Source: DASQPR01 sp963797605 (lineage in GTDB: Bacteria > Actinomycetota > Actinomycetes > Mycobacteriales > Micromonosporaceae). Taken from it: a stretch of 64,000 nucleotides of DNA. The translations under genes and the position numbers were made by a program. The notes under the pieces were generated by a model, which was not told the origin of the DNA, did no database searches, and saw only the letters and a program-made list of their open reading frames with translations. Below are positions 53,954 through 63,225 of this stretch, piece after piece; position 1 is the first letter of the stretch, and each line of letters starts with the position of its first letter. The DNA is taken from contig CAWCPX010000002.1 in NCBI GenBank assembly GCA_963797605.1, positions 124,001-188,000 of the forward strand, read 5' to 3'.

Positions 53954-54461
53954 GCTGCCGCGCCTCGTCTCCTCGTTGCCCCATCGCCCCCGTTGGCACG
54001 GGCGTGGCTATCCACAACTTATCCACAGCCTGTGTACCGACTGGATCTCGCCCATAGTGCTCGCGGTTTAGGCTCTGACGTGCTCGGACGCGCCCGGGCG
54101 CGGCAACTGTTCCGATTAGGAGTTTTGCGCCCCTTGCGGCGTGATGTACGGCGTTCGAGCGGTCAGGCAGACGCGCACCGTAACAGCGTTGTCCACAAGT
54201 ACTCAACCGTTGTCCACAAGAAAAGCACCGGGTTGTCCACATCCCACGTGGATAACTTGGCATGTCGATGCGTTTTGACGCAGAATGCCTGGCCGCGTAC
54301 CCTGGCTGGGTTGCTCTATCCATCCTGGTAGAGTGGGTTCCCAGCGTGTGCGTGCCGCCGAAGTTAGCTGGCCACACGATGCGCGCGAGTCATCCAACCT
54401 AAGAGCCATCAGATTATTTGCCGGACGCGTTCGGCGAGCAGACGAAGACGGAGTGTCTGAC
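53954..54461. other. dnaA-rpmH intergenic region with a second DnaA-box cluster
   Basis: Divergent promoter region of about 500 bases. DnaA boxes: CTATCCACA (54008), TTATCCACA (54019), TTGTCCACA (54189, 54210, 54233) and reverse CGTGGATAA (54247). These can serve dnaA autoregulation or form a second half of the origin. A TAGAGT box near 54329 may belong to the rpmH promoter. Confidence 0.75.
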
Positions 54462-54599
54462 GTGAGCAAGCGCACCTATCAGCCGAACAACCGCCGGCGT
54501 GCGAAGACCCACGGCTTCCGGCTGCGCATGCGCACCCGCGCCGGTCGCGCGATCCTGTCGGCCCGCCGGGCCAAGGGTCGCGACACCCTTTCGGCCTAG
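54462..54599 (+). CDS. rpmH: 50S ribosomal protein L34
   Basis: A 45-residue basic protein: SKRTYQPNNRRRAKTHGFRL, then RMRTRAGRAILSARRAKGRD. GTG start at 54462 with GGAG eight bases upstream. Family-typical in size and sequence; it sits at the start of the conserved rpmH-rnpA-yidD-yidC operon. Confidence 0.97.
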   Translation: MSKRTYQPNNRRRAKTHGFRLRMRTRAGRAILSARRAKGRDTLSA

Positions 54600-54618
54600 G
54601 GTCCGTCGGGGCTTCCTG

Positions 54619-55025
54619 GTGCTGCCCGCAGCCGCCCGCCTTCGCCGCCGCGATGAGTTCGCCGCGACGATCAAGGGAGGTCGGCGCGCCGCTCGAGGAG
54701 GTCTTGTCGTGCACCTGCGTTCCCGCCCAGCTGAAACCCACCTGATCCGGCCCGCCCGGCGTCGAGACCTCGCTTGCTGAGACCTCGTCGCCGGCGCGAG
54801 CCGGATTTGTGGTTTCCAAGGCAGTCGGTGGGGCAGTTGTCCGCAATCGCGTCCGTCGGCAACTTCGGCACCTGATGCGAGCGAAGCTCACGTATCTGCC
54901 AGCCGGTGCCGACGTGGTGGTGCGGGCACTTGCCCCTGGCGGCGACCCGTACCTATGGCGATCTCGAAGTTGACCTTAATAATGCGATCGAAGCCGCGAG
55001 CAGGCCTCGCCGGACGGCCCGATGA
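54619..55025 (+). CDS. rnpA: Ribonuclease P protein component, frameshifted
   Basis: The protein subunit of RNase P, which matures the 5' ends of tRNAs. N-terminal LPAAARLRRRDEFAATIKGG lies in frame from GTG 54619. After a shift near 54785 the frame continues ARAGFVVSKAVGGAVVRNRV and RRQLRHLMRAKLTYLPAGAD, the RNR core, and a second shift near 54950 leads to DLEVDLNNAIEAASRPRRTA and a stop at 55023. Full length would be about 135 residues, normal for the family. The breaks are single bases and probably errors. Confidence 0.85.
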
Positions 55026-55091
55026 TGGACGGCACTGTGCCGGAAGACTCACAGACAGCGGGCTCACGCGCGCGGATCGATCGGTGCCCGG

Positions 55092-55310
55092 GTGCTGTTG
55101 ACCCCTATCATCGCGTACCGTCGGTGGATAAGCCCGGTTCTGCCGGCACGGTGTCGGTTCTATCCGTCATGCAGCGCCTACGCGGTCGAAGCAATTTCGA
55201 CCCACGGTGTGCTGCACGGCATGCGGCTCGCGATATGGCGGCTGTTGCGCTGCCAACCCTTCAACGCCGGCGGATACGACCCCGTGCCGCCGCCGAGAAA
55301 ACCACAGTAG
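55092..55310 (+). CDS. yidD: Membrane protein insertion efficiency factor YidD
   Basis: A 72-residue amphipathic membrane-associated protein: LLTPIIAYRRWISPVLPARC, then RFYPSCSAYAVEAISTHGVL and LLRCQPFNAGGYDPVP. The conserved Cys pair (RCRFYPSCS) and the CQPFxxGGxDPVP tail are diagnostic. It lies between rnpA and yidC, as usual. GTG 55092 is the only clear start, but the frame may begin slightly earlier. Role in assisting YidC is inferred from the family. Confidence 0.9.
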   Translation: MLLTPIIAYRRWISPVLPARCRFYPSCSAYAVEAISTHGVLHGMRLAIWRLLRCQPFNAGGYDPVPPPRKPQ

Positions 55311-55323
55311 GAGTCAGGGCGCA

Positions 55324-56418
55324 ATGAGTACGATCATGGGGCTGGTCTATACCGCGATCTCCTGGATCATGCTGGAGTGGCACTCGTTATGGAACGCCGC
55401 CGGCATCGGTAACTGGCTCGCCACCGACTGGGAATGGGTCCTCGCGATCGTGTTCCTGGTGCTCACGGTCCGCGGCCTGCTCTTCCCGGTGTTCGTGAAG
55501 CAGATCAAGTCGCAACGAGCGATGCAGGCGCTGCAGCCGAAGATCAAGGAGCTGCAGGAGAAGTACAAGGGTGACCGTCAGGGCCTGCAGAAGGCTCAGA
55601 TGGAACTGATGAAGGAAGAGAAGGCCAACCCGTTGATGGGCTGCCTTCCGCTCCTTATCCAGGGCCCGATCTTCATCGGCGTCTTCCACGTGCTCCGTCA
55701 CCTCAAGCCGACGATGCCTCCGGCGCTGCAGACGCTCTACGGCTGGACCCGCCCGGAGTTCGAGAGCGCGTCGCACGCGAAGCTGTTCGGCGCGCCGATC
55801 GCCGCGTCGATCAAGTCGAGTTCATCCGACCTCTCGCACCTGGGCGTCAGCCGCACGAACGTCATCATCGTGGCCGGCATCCTGATCGCGATCATGATCG
55901 TGACGACCTACCTGACGAGCCGTCAGATGATCCTCAAGACCGGCTGGGCGACCGACCCGACGCAGCTGATGATGCAGCGTCTGATGCTCTACGGCATCCC
56001 GGTCTCGCTGCTCGTCTCGGGTTCGATCTTCCCGATCGGTGCCGTTATCTACTACGTGACGACAAACCTCTTCTCCCTCGGTCAGCAGTTCTATGTCCTG
56101 CGAAAGTTCCCGCCACCACCGATGGCCGTGACGACGCCGGGCTCCCGTCCGACGATCAACGGCAAGGTGGTGGACCGCGGCACGAAGCCATCCAAGTCGG
56201 GCGCTCCCGCCGCGAAGGCCCCGGCCAAGAGCGGTGGCCTGCTCTCGAAGAACGGTTCGCGCGCCAAGGACGCTGTGGCTCCCGTTGCGGTGAGCAAGGC
56301 CGTCGCACCGAAGCCGGGCGCGAAGCCGATCAACCCGAAGAAGAGCAGTCCCGCGAAGAGCACCGCTAGCAAGAGCACCGCGGCGAACACCAGCGCCGGC
56401 AAGCGACCGCCAAACTGA
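55324..56418 (+). CDS. yidC: Membrane protein insertase YidC
   Basis: A 364-residue polytopic insertase/foldase. It has the five-helix core of YidC/Oxa1: MLEWHSLWNAAGIGNWLATD, FLVLTVRGLLFPVFVKQIKS with the hydrophilic groove Arg, NPLMGCLPLLIQGPIFIGVF, VIIVAGILIAIMIVTTYLTS and LMLYGIPVSLLVSGSIFPIG. A basic Ala/Lys-rich C-terminal tail of about 90 residues probably binds ribosomes. The start at 55324 is 14 bases after yidD and preceded by AGGAGTC. It integrates membrane proteins alone or with SecYEG. No frame breaks. Confidence 0.96.
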   Translation: MSTIMGLVYTAISWIMLEWHSLWNAAGIGNWLATDWEWVLAIVFLVLTVRGLLFPVFVKQIKSQRAMQALQPKIKELQEKYKGDRQGLQKAQMELMKEEKANPLMGCLPLLIQGPIFIGVFHVLRHLKPTMPPALQTLYGWTRPEFESASHAKLFGAPIAASIKSSSSDLSHLGVSRTNVIIVAGILIAIMIVTTYLTSRQMILKTGWATDPTQLMMQRLMLYGIPVSLLVSGSIFPIGAVIYYVTTNLFSLGQQFYVLRKFPPPPMAVTTPGSRPTINGKVVDRGTKPSKSGAPAAKAPAKSGGLLSKNGSRAKDAVAPVAVSKAVAPKPGAKPINPKKSSPAKSTASKSTAANTSAGKRPPN

Positions 56419-56548
56419 GTGCCGCGCCGCCGGCACCTCGTCCGGCGGCGTCGCTCGTTGAGCCGTGTGTGCTCGGCAGCACAAAAGCCTCCCGTCCCGG
56501 CGCGAGCTGATCGGGGTACCAAGTCTCAGTAGCTACGGAGATGACAAC

Positions 56549-57079
56549 GTGACCGAAACTTCTACGCCCGAGGTTGATGAGTCGGCCGCCGCTGACGAAT
56601 CGGTGAAAGCACCCGCCGACAGCGACCTGTTCGCGCAGAGCGAGGTCGCCGCGGACTATGTCGAAGGTCTTCTCGACATTCTCGATTACGACGGCGATAT
56701 CGACGAGGTCGTCCAGGGCGGCCGTCCGGTCGTCGAGGTGGTCGGCGACCGACTGCAGGCTCTGGTCGGCCAGCGCGGCGCGACCCTTGAGGCGCTTCAG
56801 GAACTCACCCGTCTCGCGATCTTCCGCCAGACCGGATCGCCGAGCCGGCTTCTGCTCGACGTCGGCGGCTATCGCGATACTCGTCGCAAGGAACTCGTAT
56901 CGATCGCGCGGAACGCCGTCGAGCGAGTAAAGGAGCACGGCGAGCCGGTGCGTCTGGACGCGATGAACGCGTTTGAGCGTAAGTGCGTGCACGACGTGGT
57001 CAACTCGACCGCCGGTGTACAGAGCGACTCCGAGGGCGTCGAGCCGCAGCGGCGGGTTGTCGTCCACATCGCCGACTGA
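56549..57079 (+). CDS. KhpB/Jag-family RNA-binding protein (KH and R3H)
   Basis: A 176-residue protein. After an acidic N-terminal tail, a KH domain spans DLFAQSEVAADYVEGLLDIL to LQALVGQRGATLEALQELTR (GxxG loop QRGA), and an R3H domain spans RKELVSIARNAVERVKEHGE to DAMNAFERKCVHDVV (R, H and nearby residues). The usual partner of YidC in actinobacteria; it binds RNA and influences cell elongation in other bacteria. GTG 56549 follows ACGGAG by eight bases. A terminator follows the stop. Confidence 0.93.
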   Translation: MTETSTPEVDESAAADESVKAPADSDLFAQSEVAADYVEGLLDILDYDGDIDEVVQGGRPVVEVVGDRLQALVGQRGATLEALQELTRLAIFRQTGSPSRLLLDVGGYRDTRRKELVSIARNAVERVKEHGEPVRLDAMNAFERKCVHDVVNSTAGVQSDSEGVEPQRRVVVHIAD

Positions 57080-57092
57080 ACGACCGTTTACA

Positions 57093-57128
57093 GACGCCCG
57101 GGCCTATCGGTCCGGGCGTCCTGTTTTT
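57093..57128 (+). terminator. Intrinsic terminator after khpB
   Basis: GACGCCCGGGCC (57093-57104) and GGTCCGGGCGTC (57109-57120) pair at 11 of 12 positions around TATC and are followed by CTGTTTTT, a clear T-run. Confidence 0.9.
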
Positions 57129-57190
57129 CCGGCGATGGCCGGGCGGCCAGGCGATCAGACCGGATTTCCCCGGCGGCTTACTGTTAACGG

Positions 57191-57919
57191 GTGTCTGATG
57201 CCGCCGCTCCCCTCCCCGATGATCTGCGTTCCGCCGCCGAAACCCTGATTGGCCCCGATCATCTCGATGCGGCCGCGACCTTCGCCGAGATGCTTGCCAC
57301 TGACGGCGTGGTTCGAGGGCTCCTCGGCCCGCGAGAGGTCGACCGGATCTGGGATCGGCACATTCTCAACTGCGCCGCCATGGCACCACTGCTGTCGTCA
57401 GGGTCTTATGTGATCGATGTGGGTGCCGGGGCTGGTTTGCCGGGGCTCGTCCTGGCGATTGCCCGTCCGGACCTCACGGTGGTGTTGGTCGAGCCGTTGG
57501 CACGTCGGACCGCGTTCCTGGAGGAGGCGGTGGCTTCGCTCGGACTAACCCAGAGCGTCTCCGTGGTACGCGCTCGGGCCGAGGAAGTCGCGGCGCGCCC
57601 GGCGATGTTTCACGTGAAACCAGCCGACGTGGTGACCGCGCGAGCCGTGGCACCGTTGGACCGGCTCGCGGGTTGGTGTCTGCCACTGGCCGCGGTCGGC
57701 GGTCGGCTTCTGGCCATGAAGGGCTCCTCGGCCGCTGACGAGATCTCCGCCCATGCCGGTGCGATCGGTCGACTTGGTGGCGGTTCCGCCGTGATTCGTA
57801 CCTGTGGCGAAGGTGTCCTTGTGGCTCCGACGACTGTCGTCGAGATCGTGCGAGAACGGGCCGGCTCAACCTCGTCAGGAATTCGACGGGGGTCTGCGCC
57901 AAGTTCGCGGTCGCGCTAG
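57191..57919 (+). CDS. rsmG: 16S rRNA (guanine-N7)-methyltransferase RsmG
   Basis: A 242-residue GidB-like methyltransferase that methylates G527 of 16S rRNA. SAM motif: VIDVGAGAGLPGLVLAIARP at residues 74-93; other blocks are ILNCAAMAPLL, LVEPLARRTAFLEEAVASLG and VVTARAVAPLDRLAGWCLPL, then GGRLLAMKGSSAADEI. A parS site (57606-57621) is inside the gene and encodes FHVKP. Loss of RsmG gives low-level streptomycin resistance in other bacteria. Frame intact. Confidence 0.94.
   Translation: MSDAAAPLPDDLRSAAETLIGPDHLDAAATFAEMLATDGVVRGLLGPREVDRIWDRHILNCAAMAPLLSSGSYVIDVGAGAGLPGLVLAIARPDLTVVLVEPLARRTAFLEEAVASLGLTQSVSVVRARAEEVAARPAMFHVKPADVVTARAVAPLDRLAGWCLPLAAVGGRLLAMKGSSAADEISAHAGAIGRLGGGSAVIRTCGEGVLVAPTTVVEIVRERAGSTSSGIRRGSAPSSRSR
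57606..57621. other. parS site inside rsmG
   Basis: TGTTTCACGTGAAACC matches the parS consensus at 15 of 16 positions, encoded within the rsmG reading frame. Confidence 0.9.
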
Positions 57920-58144
57920 GGTTCCGAAGAGCCGCCCGCCGTCGTTAGGCCTGTGGAGGTTTCTATCGTCGCCGATGCCGTCGACGATCACTGATGACCA
58001 CGCTCACCGCGGTAGCTCGATTTGATCGTGCGACTTCGGCCGAATGTGGGTATCGATGAGCCGCCGAAAGTCGCAGACTGGTAACCTCGCGTGCTCACTC
58101 GCAAGTGCCGGCCGCGACGGACGCCCCATCCAGACGTGGCAGGG

Positions 58145-59335
58145 ATGACGACGGTGCATGACAGAGAACGCTATGAGAACCAAGGTTTTCCCAACGACGA
58201 CAGCGACTCGGATGGGTCGTTGGGGTCGGATGGGCTGGGGCACCCCCGAACCGGGACCGGCTTTGCGGTTGGGCCGACAATGGTGATGCCCCGCGTTCCG
58301 GCCGATGAACGCACCGGAGACGTCGCCGCTGGCGCGTCGTATGGAGTCGAATCCGCTCCCGCGGGTGAGACTCGACGTTCCGTTCCGTCGCCGCGGCCTC
58401 ATCCCGCGGCCAGTTATGTCGAGACAGGGGCCACCATGGCCGACAGTAATGTTTCACGTGAAACCGATGATCCACCCTTGGCGCAGGAGGCGAAGCGGGC
58501 CGTGGAGATCCTGAACCCGAGCGGGGAAATAACAATGCCCCGACCGCTGCACCGCCGCGTCATGGGCGTCGCGAACCAGAAGGGCGGCGTCGGCAAAACG
58601 ACGACCGCCGTCAACATCGCGGTGGCCCTGGCGCTGCACGGAAACCGGGTGCTCGTGATCGACCTCGATCCGCAGGGCAACGCGTCCACGGGAATGAACG
58701 TCCCGCACCACGCCGGCGTCCCGGATGTCTACGACTGCCTGATCGAAGGCGCCTCGCTCGACTCGGTGACGCAGCCGGTCGACGGCATCCCGAACCTTGC
58801 TGCGTGCCGGCGACGATCGACCTGGCCGGCGCGGAGATCGAGCTGGTCTCGGTCGTCGCCCGCGAGTCGCGGCTGGCCGGGCGATCCAGGCCTGCACCGC
58901 GCGAGTACGACTACATCTTCATCGACTGCCCGCCGTCGCTCGGCCTGCTGACCGTCAACGCTCTCGTCGCCGCGCAGGAGGTGCTGATCCCGATCCAGTG
59001 CGAGTACTACGCGCTGGAGGGTGTGCAGGCGCTCACAGCAACATCGAGCTGGTCAAGGCGCACCTCAACCCGCAGCTCGACATCTCCACGGTGCTGCTGA
59101 CGATGTACGACCGCCGTACCCGGCTCGCCGATCTGGTCGAGCAGGACGTGCGCGCGCACTTCGGTTCGAAGGTGCTGGAGGCGGTCATTCCCCGCAACGT
59201 CGGGTATCCGAGGCGCCGAGCTACGGCCAGTCCGTCATGACGTACGACCCGGGATCGCGTGGTGCCATGAGCTACTTCGAGGCGGCGCAGGAGATCGCCG
59301 TCCGCGGCGCACAGATGGAAGGCGTTGGCGCATGA
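58145..59335 (+). CDS. parA: Chromosome-partitioning ATPase ParA (frameshifted)
   Basis: A Walker-type ATPase of the Soj/ParA family. A long variable N-terminus (from ATG 58145) contains a parS site, then GVANQKGGVGKTTTAVNIAV (Walker A with signature Lys), VLVIDLDPQGNASTGMN (Walker A') and, after a shift near 58800, YDYIFIDCPPSLGLLTVNAL (Walker B), LVAAQEVLIPIQCEYYALEG. Two more shifts near 59030 and 59210 precede the end, APSYGQSVMTYDPGSRGAMS. The stop overlaps the parB start by four bases (ATGA). It segregates sister origins with ParB. ATG 58437 (MADSNVSRETDD) is a shorter alternative start. Breaks are likely errors. Confidence 0.88.
58450..58465. other. parS site inside parA
   Basis: TGTTTCACGTGAAACC in the N-terminal part of parA encodes NVSRET; 15 of 16 consensus bases. 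Confidence 0.9.
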
Positions 59336-60325
59336 CCGCGAAGCCACGGGGCGGTCTTGGTCGCGGTCTCGGTGCGCTGATCCCCACCGCTCCGATCCCG
59401 GCGCCGGTGCCGACTGCCGCACCAGCGTCGACTCCGATGGTGCGCCGACACCGCAGCCGGCACCGGTGACTGCGCCGGAGCCGGATCGCACGTCGCACCT
59501 GGCTCCCGTGCCGGGCGCTCGGTTCGCCGAGATCTCGGTCGACTCGATCGTGCCGAACCCGAAGCAGCCGCGGCAGGTCTTCGACGACGACGCGCTCGCC
59601 GAGCTGAAGGTCTCCATCGCGGAGGTCGGCTTCCTGCAGCCGATCGTCGTGCGCGAGACTCGGTCCGGACAAGTACGAACTCGTCATGGGCGAGCGGCGG
59701 TGGCGGGCGGCTCAGGCCATCGGGCGCGAAGCGATCCCGGCGATCATCCGGGACACCCGCGACGACGCGATGCTGCGGGACGCGCTGCTGGAGAACATTC
59801 ACCGCGCCAACCTGAACCCGCTCGAAGAGGCGGCCGCGTACCAGCAGCTGCTCGAGGAGTTCGGCGCCACGCACGACGAGCTCGCGCGGCGCATCGGCCG
59901 CAGCCGTCCGCAGATCTCGAACACGATCCGCCTGCTGAACCTGCCGCCGGCGGTGCAACGCCGGGTGGCGGCGGGCGTGCTCTCCGCCGGGCACGCTCGT
60001 GCGCTGCTTGGCCTGGAGGACTCCGCCGAGCAGGACGCGCTAGCCCACCGAATCGTTGCCGAGGGCCTGTCGGTCCGCGCCACCGAGGAGCTGGTCGCGC
60101 TCGCCGGCGTCGGACGAGCCGCGAAGCCGGCCGCCGGCGAAGCGGCGCGCGAAGCCGCATGCGCCGGCGCTCACCGATCTCGCCGACCGTTTGTCGGATC
60201 GGTTCGACACCCGCGTGAAGGTCGACATCGGCCGGAGCAAGGGCAAGATTGTCATCGAGTTCGCGACTGTCGACGACCTCGAGCGCATCGTCGGGATCTT
60301 CGGGGTCGAAGAGCAGCAGGAGTAG
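59332..60325 (+). CDS. parB: Chromosome-partitioning protein ParB (frameshifted)
   Basis: A CTP-dependent DNA clamp that loads at parS. N-terminus KPRGGLGRGLGALIP, then after a shift near 59430 DSIVPNPKQPRQVFDDDALA; after one extra G near 59664 comes YELVMGERRWRAAQAIGREA (CTP-binding GERR motif) and RDALLENIHRANLNPLEEAA, then the HTH RIGRSRPQISNTIRLLNLPP. A further shift near 60110-60150 leads to the dimerisation domain (LADRLSDRFDTRVKVDIGRS) and the stop at 60323. Removing extra G bases restores the protein. It spreads over parS and recruits SMC and ParA. Confidence 0.9.
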
Positions 60326-60503
60326 CTCGTAGGTCAATGCCGATGAGGGGCCGTGTCGCTGTGGCGACGCGGCCCCTCGGTCGTTGCCGGGGTGTGGACG
60401 CGGTGAGCGAGTATCCACAGCACTTATCCACAGGCATATCCCCAGCTTCATGAGTTGCGCGCTCAGAGGGTTTTGCCCCTGTGGATAAACACGTGAGTTC
60501 CGT

Positions 60504-60519
60504 GGTTTCACGTGAAACA
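60504..60519. other. parS site behind parB, first of pair
   Basis: GGTTTCACGTGAAACA, 15 of 16 consensus bases. Confidence 0.9.
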
Positions 60520-60541
60520 TGCGGCGTTCACTGGGGCGCAT

Positions 60542-60557
60542 GGTTTCACGTGAAACA
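60542..60557. other. parS site behind parB, second of pair
   Basis: GGTTTCACGTGAAACA, identical to the site at 60504, 38 bases further on. Confidence 0.9.
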
Positions 60558-60620
60558 GTGCAGCGAGGCCGTGACCGGAACGTTGGCCGACCGAGGGACG
60601 ACAGGAGTCAACGAGACGGC

Positions 60621-60626
60621 TAGGGT
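60621..60626 (+). promoter_or_regulatory. Leaderless -10 box for the HIT-like gene
   Basis: TAGGGT is followed by seven bases and the GTG at 60634; no ribosome binding site is visible. Confidence 0.5.
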
Positions 60627-60633
60627 CTGATCT

Positions 60634-62067
60634 GTGCCTGATATCCCCCCAGCTTCCACAGTTCGTCAACTGGCCAAGTTTCCCGTTCGAAGGCCAACTG
60701 CGTACGAAGCGTCTCGATGCCCCGGTGCCCGTCGAGCCGCCGCGTGAAGGCGAAGACCCGAACACATGCACCGCGTGCAAAGCGTCCGATGAGCGCTACG
60801 TCTGGGTGAGTGACCGGTGGCGCGTCCGCGCCATGGAACGCCCCAGCGGTCTGCCGATGGTGCTTGATCCTGGAGTCCCGCTCACACCTCGATCTCGGCG
60901 ACCTGCCCAACCTCCACGCGGCCGAGTTGGGCGTCATGACGGTCCGCATCGAGCGGGCGATCCGGTCCCTCGACGGTGTCGAGCGGGTGCACGTCAACCG
61001 TTGGGGAGACGGGGCTGCCCACTTCCACCAATGGTTCCTCGGCCGCCCGACGGGCTATCTCCAACTGCGTGGGTCGTTCCTCTCGCAGTGGGACGACATT
61101 CTGGAGCCGATCCCGGAGGCGCGCTGGCGCGAAAACCTCGCCCACGTCGCCGCGTGGCTCGCCGACTTCGGTGGCCGGGCGATCGCCGAACCGCCTCGGA
61201 TCGAGTGGCACACACCCAGCCGCTTCGGCGACGTGGATGTCGCCGCCGCCGATGAATCGATCGCGGCTTCGACCGCCGCGCTCGAAGGTCAGAGTGCCGA
61301 GAGCACAGGCGACGCCGCGTCGGCCGCGTCCCAAGCCGCGACCGCGCCGAATCTGGCGGCGACCGCGTCGGATCTGGCCGCGACCGCGTCGGATCTGGCC
61401 GCGAACACTCGGGACAGCGCAGCGGCGCCGAGCGCCGGCGCCGCTACCGAACAGCACACGGCGGCCGCGAACGCAGCCGGCGGCAACGAGACTCCCGCAT
61501 CGACACCGGGCGCCGGGCACCCGAACACCGGGCACCCGAGCACCACTGTGCACCCGAACACCTCTGTGCACCCGAACGGCGCCGGTCCGACGCCGAGCAT
61601 GAATCAAGCGTCGGCCAACACGGAAGCGGCCGGTGCGGACTCGACGAGCACCAACCAATGCCGGCGCCAACAGAGCCGAAACCGACGTAGCCGCCGGGGC
61701 CGTCGCAGTGAGCGGTTCGTCCGGCGCCGGTGACCCCGCAGCCCAGGCTCAACGCGAGCGTACGAATCCGACAGGCACCGCGCCCGCCCGCGATGACGCG
61801 AAGGCTGACGGCTTCAACGCCTTCATCTCCACCGCGAAGCCGCCGGCACCGGCACAGCGCAAACCCACCGACGACGCAATCTCCAGCGATGGGCCGCCGA
61901 CGGCGTCGGGCAGTGCGCCTGTGCTGAAGGTGCAACCGACCGCGACCGCCCGCGGCACCGCCTCCGTCGTGTCGCAACAGGTCGTCGAGCCACCGAGCGG
62001 CAACGGCGAACCCGACTGGACCATCTCCGACGAAGAACTCGAATCCTCGGACATCCTGGCCCGATGA
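60634..62067 (+). CDS. HIT-like protein with long disordered C-terminal tail, frameshifted
   Basis: About 477 codons. The N-terminal 200 residues form a HIT-like fold: EDPNTCTACKASDERYVWVS (possible Zn Cys pair), then HLDLGDLPNLHAAELGVMTV and VNRWGDGAAHFHQWFLGRPT, in which HFHQW is a HIT-type histidine motif. From about residue 215 the protein is Ala/Thr/Pro/Gly-rich with internal repeats (AATASDL twice; GHPNTGHPST) and ends SGNGEPDWTISDEELESSDI. Breaks: one extra C in the six-C run near 60646, and shifts near 60870 and 61655. GTG 60634 follows a TAGGGT box. HIT proteins are nucleotidyl transferases or hydrolases; activity here is unknown. It lies downstream of parB with two parS sites in its upstream region. 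Confidence 0.7.
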
Positions 62068-62127
62068 CATAGGGCCTGTCTTCAGCCGGCCCGGACCCCA
62101 CGACCCGAACCAGTTGAGCCCAGACGC

Positions 62128-62160
62128 AAAAAAGCCCGCGCGGACCGCGCGGGCTTTTTT
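62128..62160. terminator. Bidirectional terminator between HIT-like gene and ddl
   Basis: AAAAAAGCCCGCGC at 62128-62141 pairs with GCGCGGGCTTTTTT around GGACC. A-run on one side and T-run on the other mean it works on both strands. Confidence 0.95.
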
Positions 62161-62169
62161 AGCGACTAC

Positions 62170-63127
62170 CTACTCGGCGTGCCGATCGATGGCGCGAGAC
62201 ACCAGCACCGCCAGGGTCTTGCCGAGGTCGAGACCGGCCGCCGCGATCGCCATCGGTAGCAGCGATGTGTCCGTCATGCCCGGCGCCACGCTCGCGCCGA
62301 GCACCTGCGGCTCGCCGTCGGCGTCCGACGATGACGTCGATCCGCGACAGGTCCCGAGACCGAGCGCCTGCGTGCGCCGCCACGGCCACCTCGGCCGAGC
62401 CGGTCGGCCACGTCGGCGTGCGAGCCGGGCCGGCGCGTGCCACGTGGTGACGCCGGCGGTGTAGCGGGCGGCGTAGTCGTACACGCCGTCGCGGGCCACG
62501 ATCTCGACCGCGGGCAGCGCGACCGGACCGTCACCGAGGTCGAGCGACGGCTACGGCGGCGTTGGTGCCGCTGACGTACGGCTCGACGAGCGCGGTCGGG
62601 TGGTAGGCGAAGCAACTGACCATCGCGGTCGGGCAGCGAAGCCGCGTCGTGCACCACCGACGGCGCCGAGGCCGGAACCGCCCTGCGCCGGCTTGACCAT
62701 CAGCGGCAGGCCGAAGCCGCTCGACGATGCGGTCGAGCACGGCCTTCGCGCCCAACTCCGAGAAGCGCTCCTGCGGCAGCACCACCCAGTCCGGCGTGGT
62801 GATCCCGGCCGCGCGCAGCACCGCCTTCGCGGACGGCTTGTCCCATGCGAGCCGGGCGCTGCGCGCGTCGGCTCCGACGTACGGCACACCGGCCATTCGA
62901 GGATGCCCTGCAGCGAACCGTCTTCGCCGGTGGAGCCGTGGAGCGCGACGACGACGGCGTCCGGCGCGGTCGGCCGCCAGCGCCGGAAGCAGTGCCGCGT
63001 CGATATCGCGGACCGAGGCGTCGACGCCGGCTGCCCAGCAGCGCGTCCAGAATCCGGCGGCCGGAGCGGCAGCGAGACCTCCCGCTCGTAGGAGAGGCCG
63101 CCGGCGAGCACGAGACGTGCGGATCAC
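62170..63127 (-). CDS. D-alanine--D-alanine ligase family protein, frameshifted
   Basis: An ATP-grasp ligase joining two D-Ala for peptidoglycan. Segments in different frames: VLAGGLSYEREVSL (N-terminal Gly loop), VVVALHGSTGEDGSLQGILE (residues near 85-105), KPAQGGSGLG (ATP-grasp loop), ALVEPYVSGTNAA and, at the end, VLGASVAPGMTDTSLLPMAI with ASVAPGMT as metal/substrate loop. At least five single-base breaks occur. The start near 63127 (GTG) is uncertain; the open frame could begin at 63154. It is convergent with the HIT-like gene and about 100 bases downstream of the aminotransferase. Confidence 0.82.
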
Positions 63128-63225
63128 GACTGGGGCGAGAGAGCGATACGACATGCCGTACCGGATCCACGTTTGTCATCAGCCGGACCTGGTGTCCGAG
63201 GCGGGGTGCCGCGGCCGCGTCCACG

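Larger units (their letters stand above)
60326..60633. other. Intergenic region behind parB with DnaA boxes and two parS sites
   Basis: Holds DnaA boxes GTATCCACA (60411), TTATCCACA (60424) and reverse TGTGGATAA (60480), followed by two parS sites 38 bases apart. A promoter for the next gene (TAGGGT at 60621) ends the region. No gene found. Confidence 0.8.
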
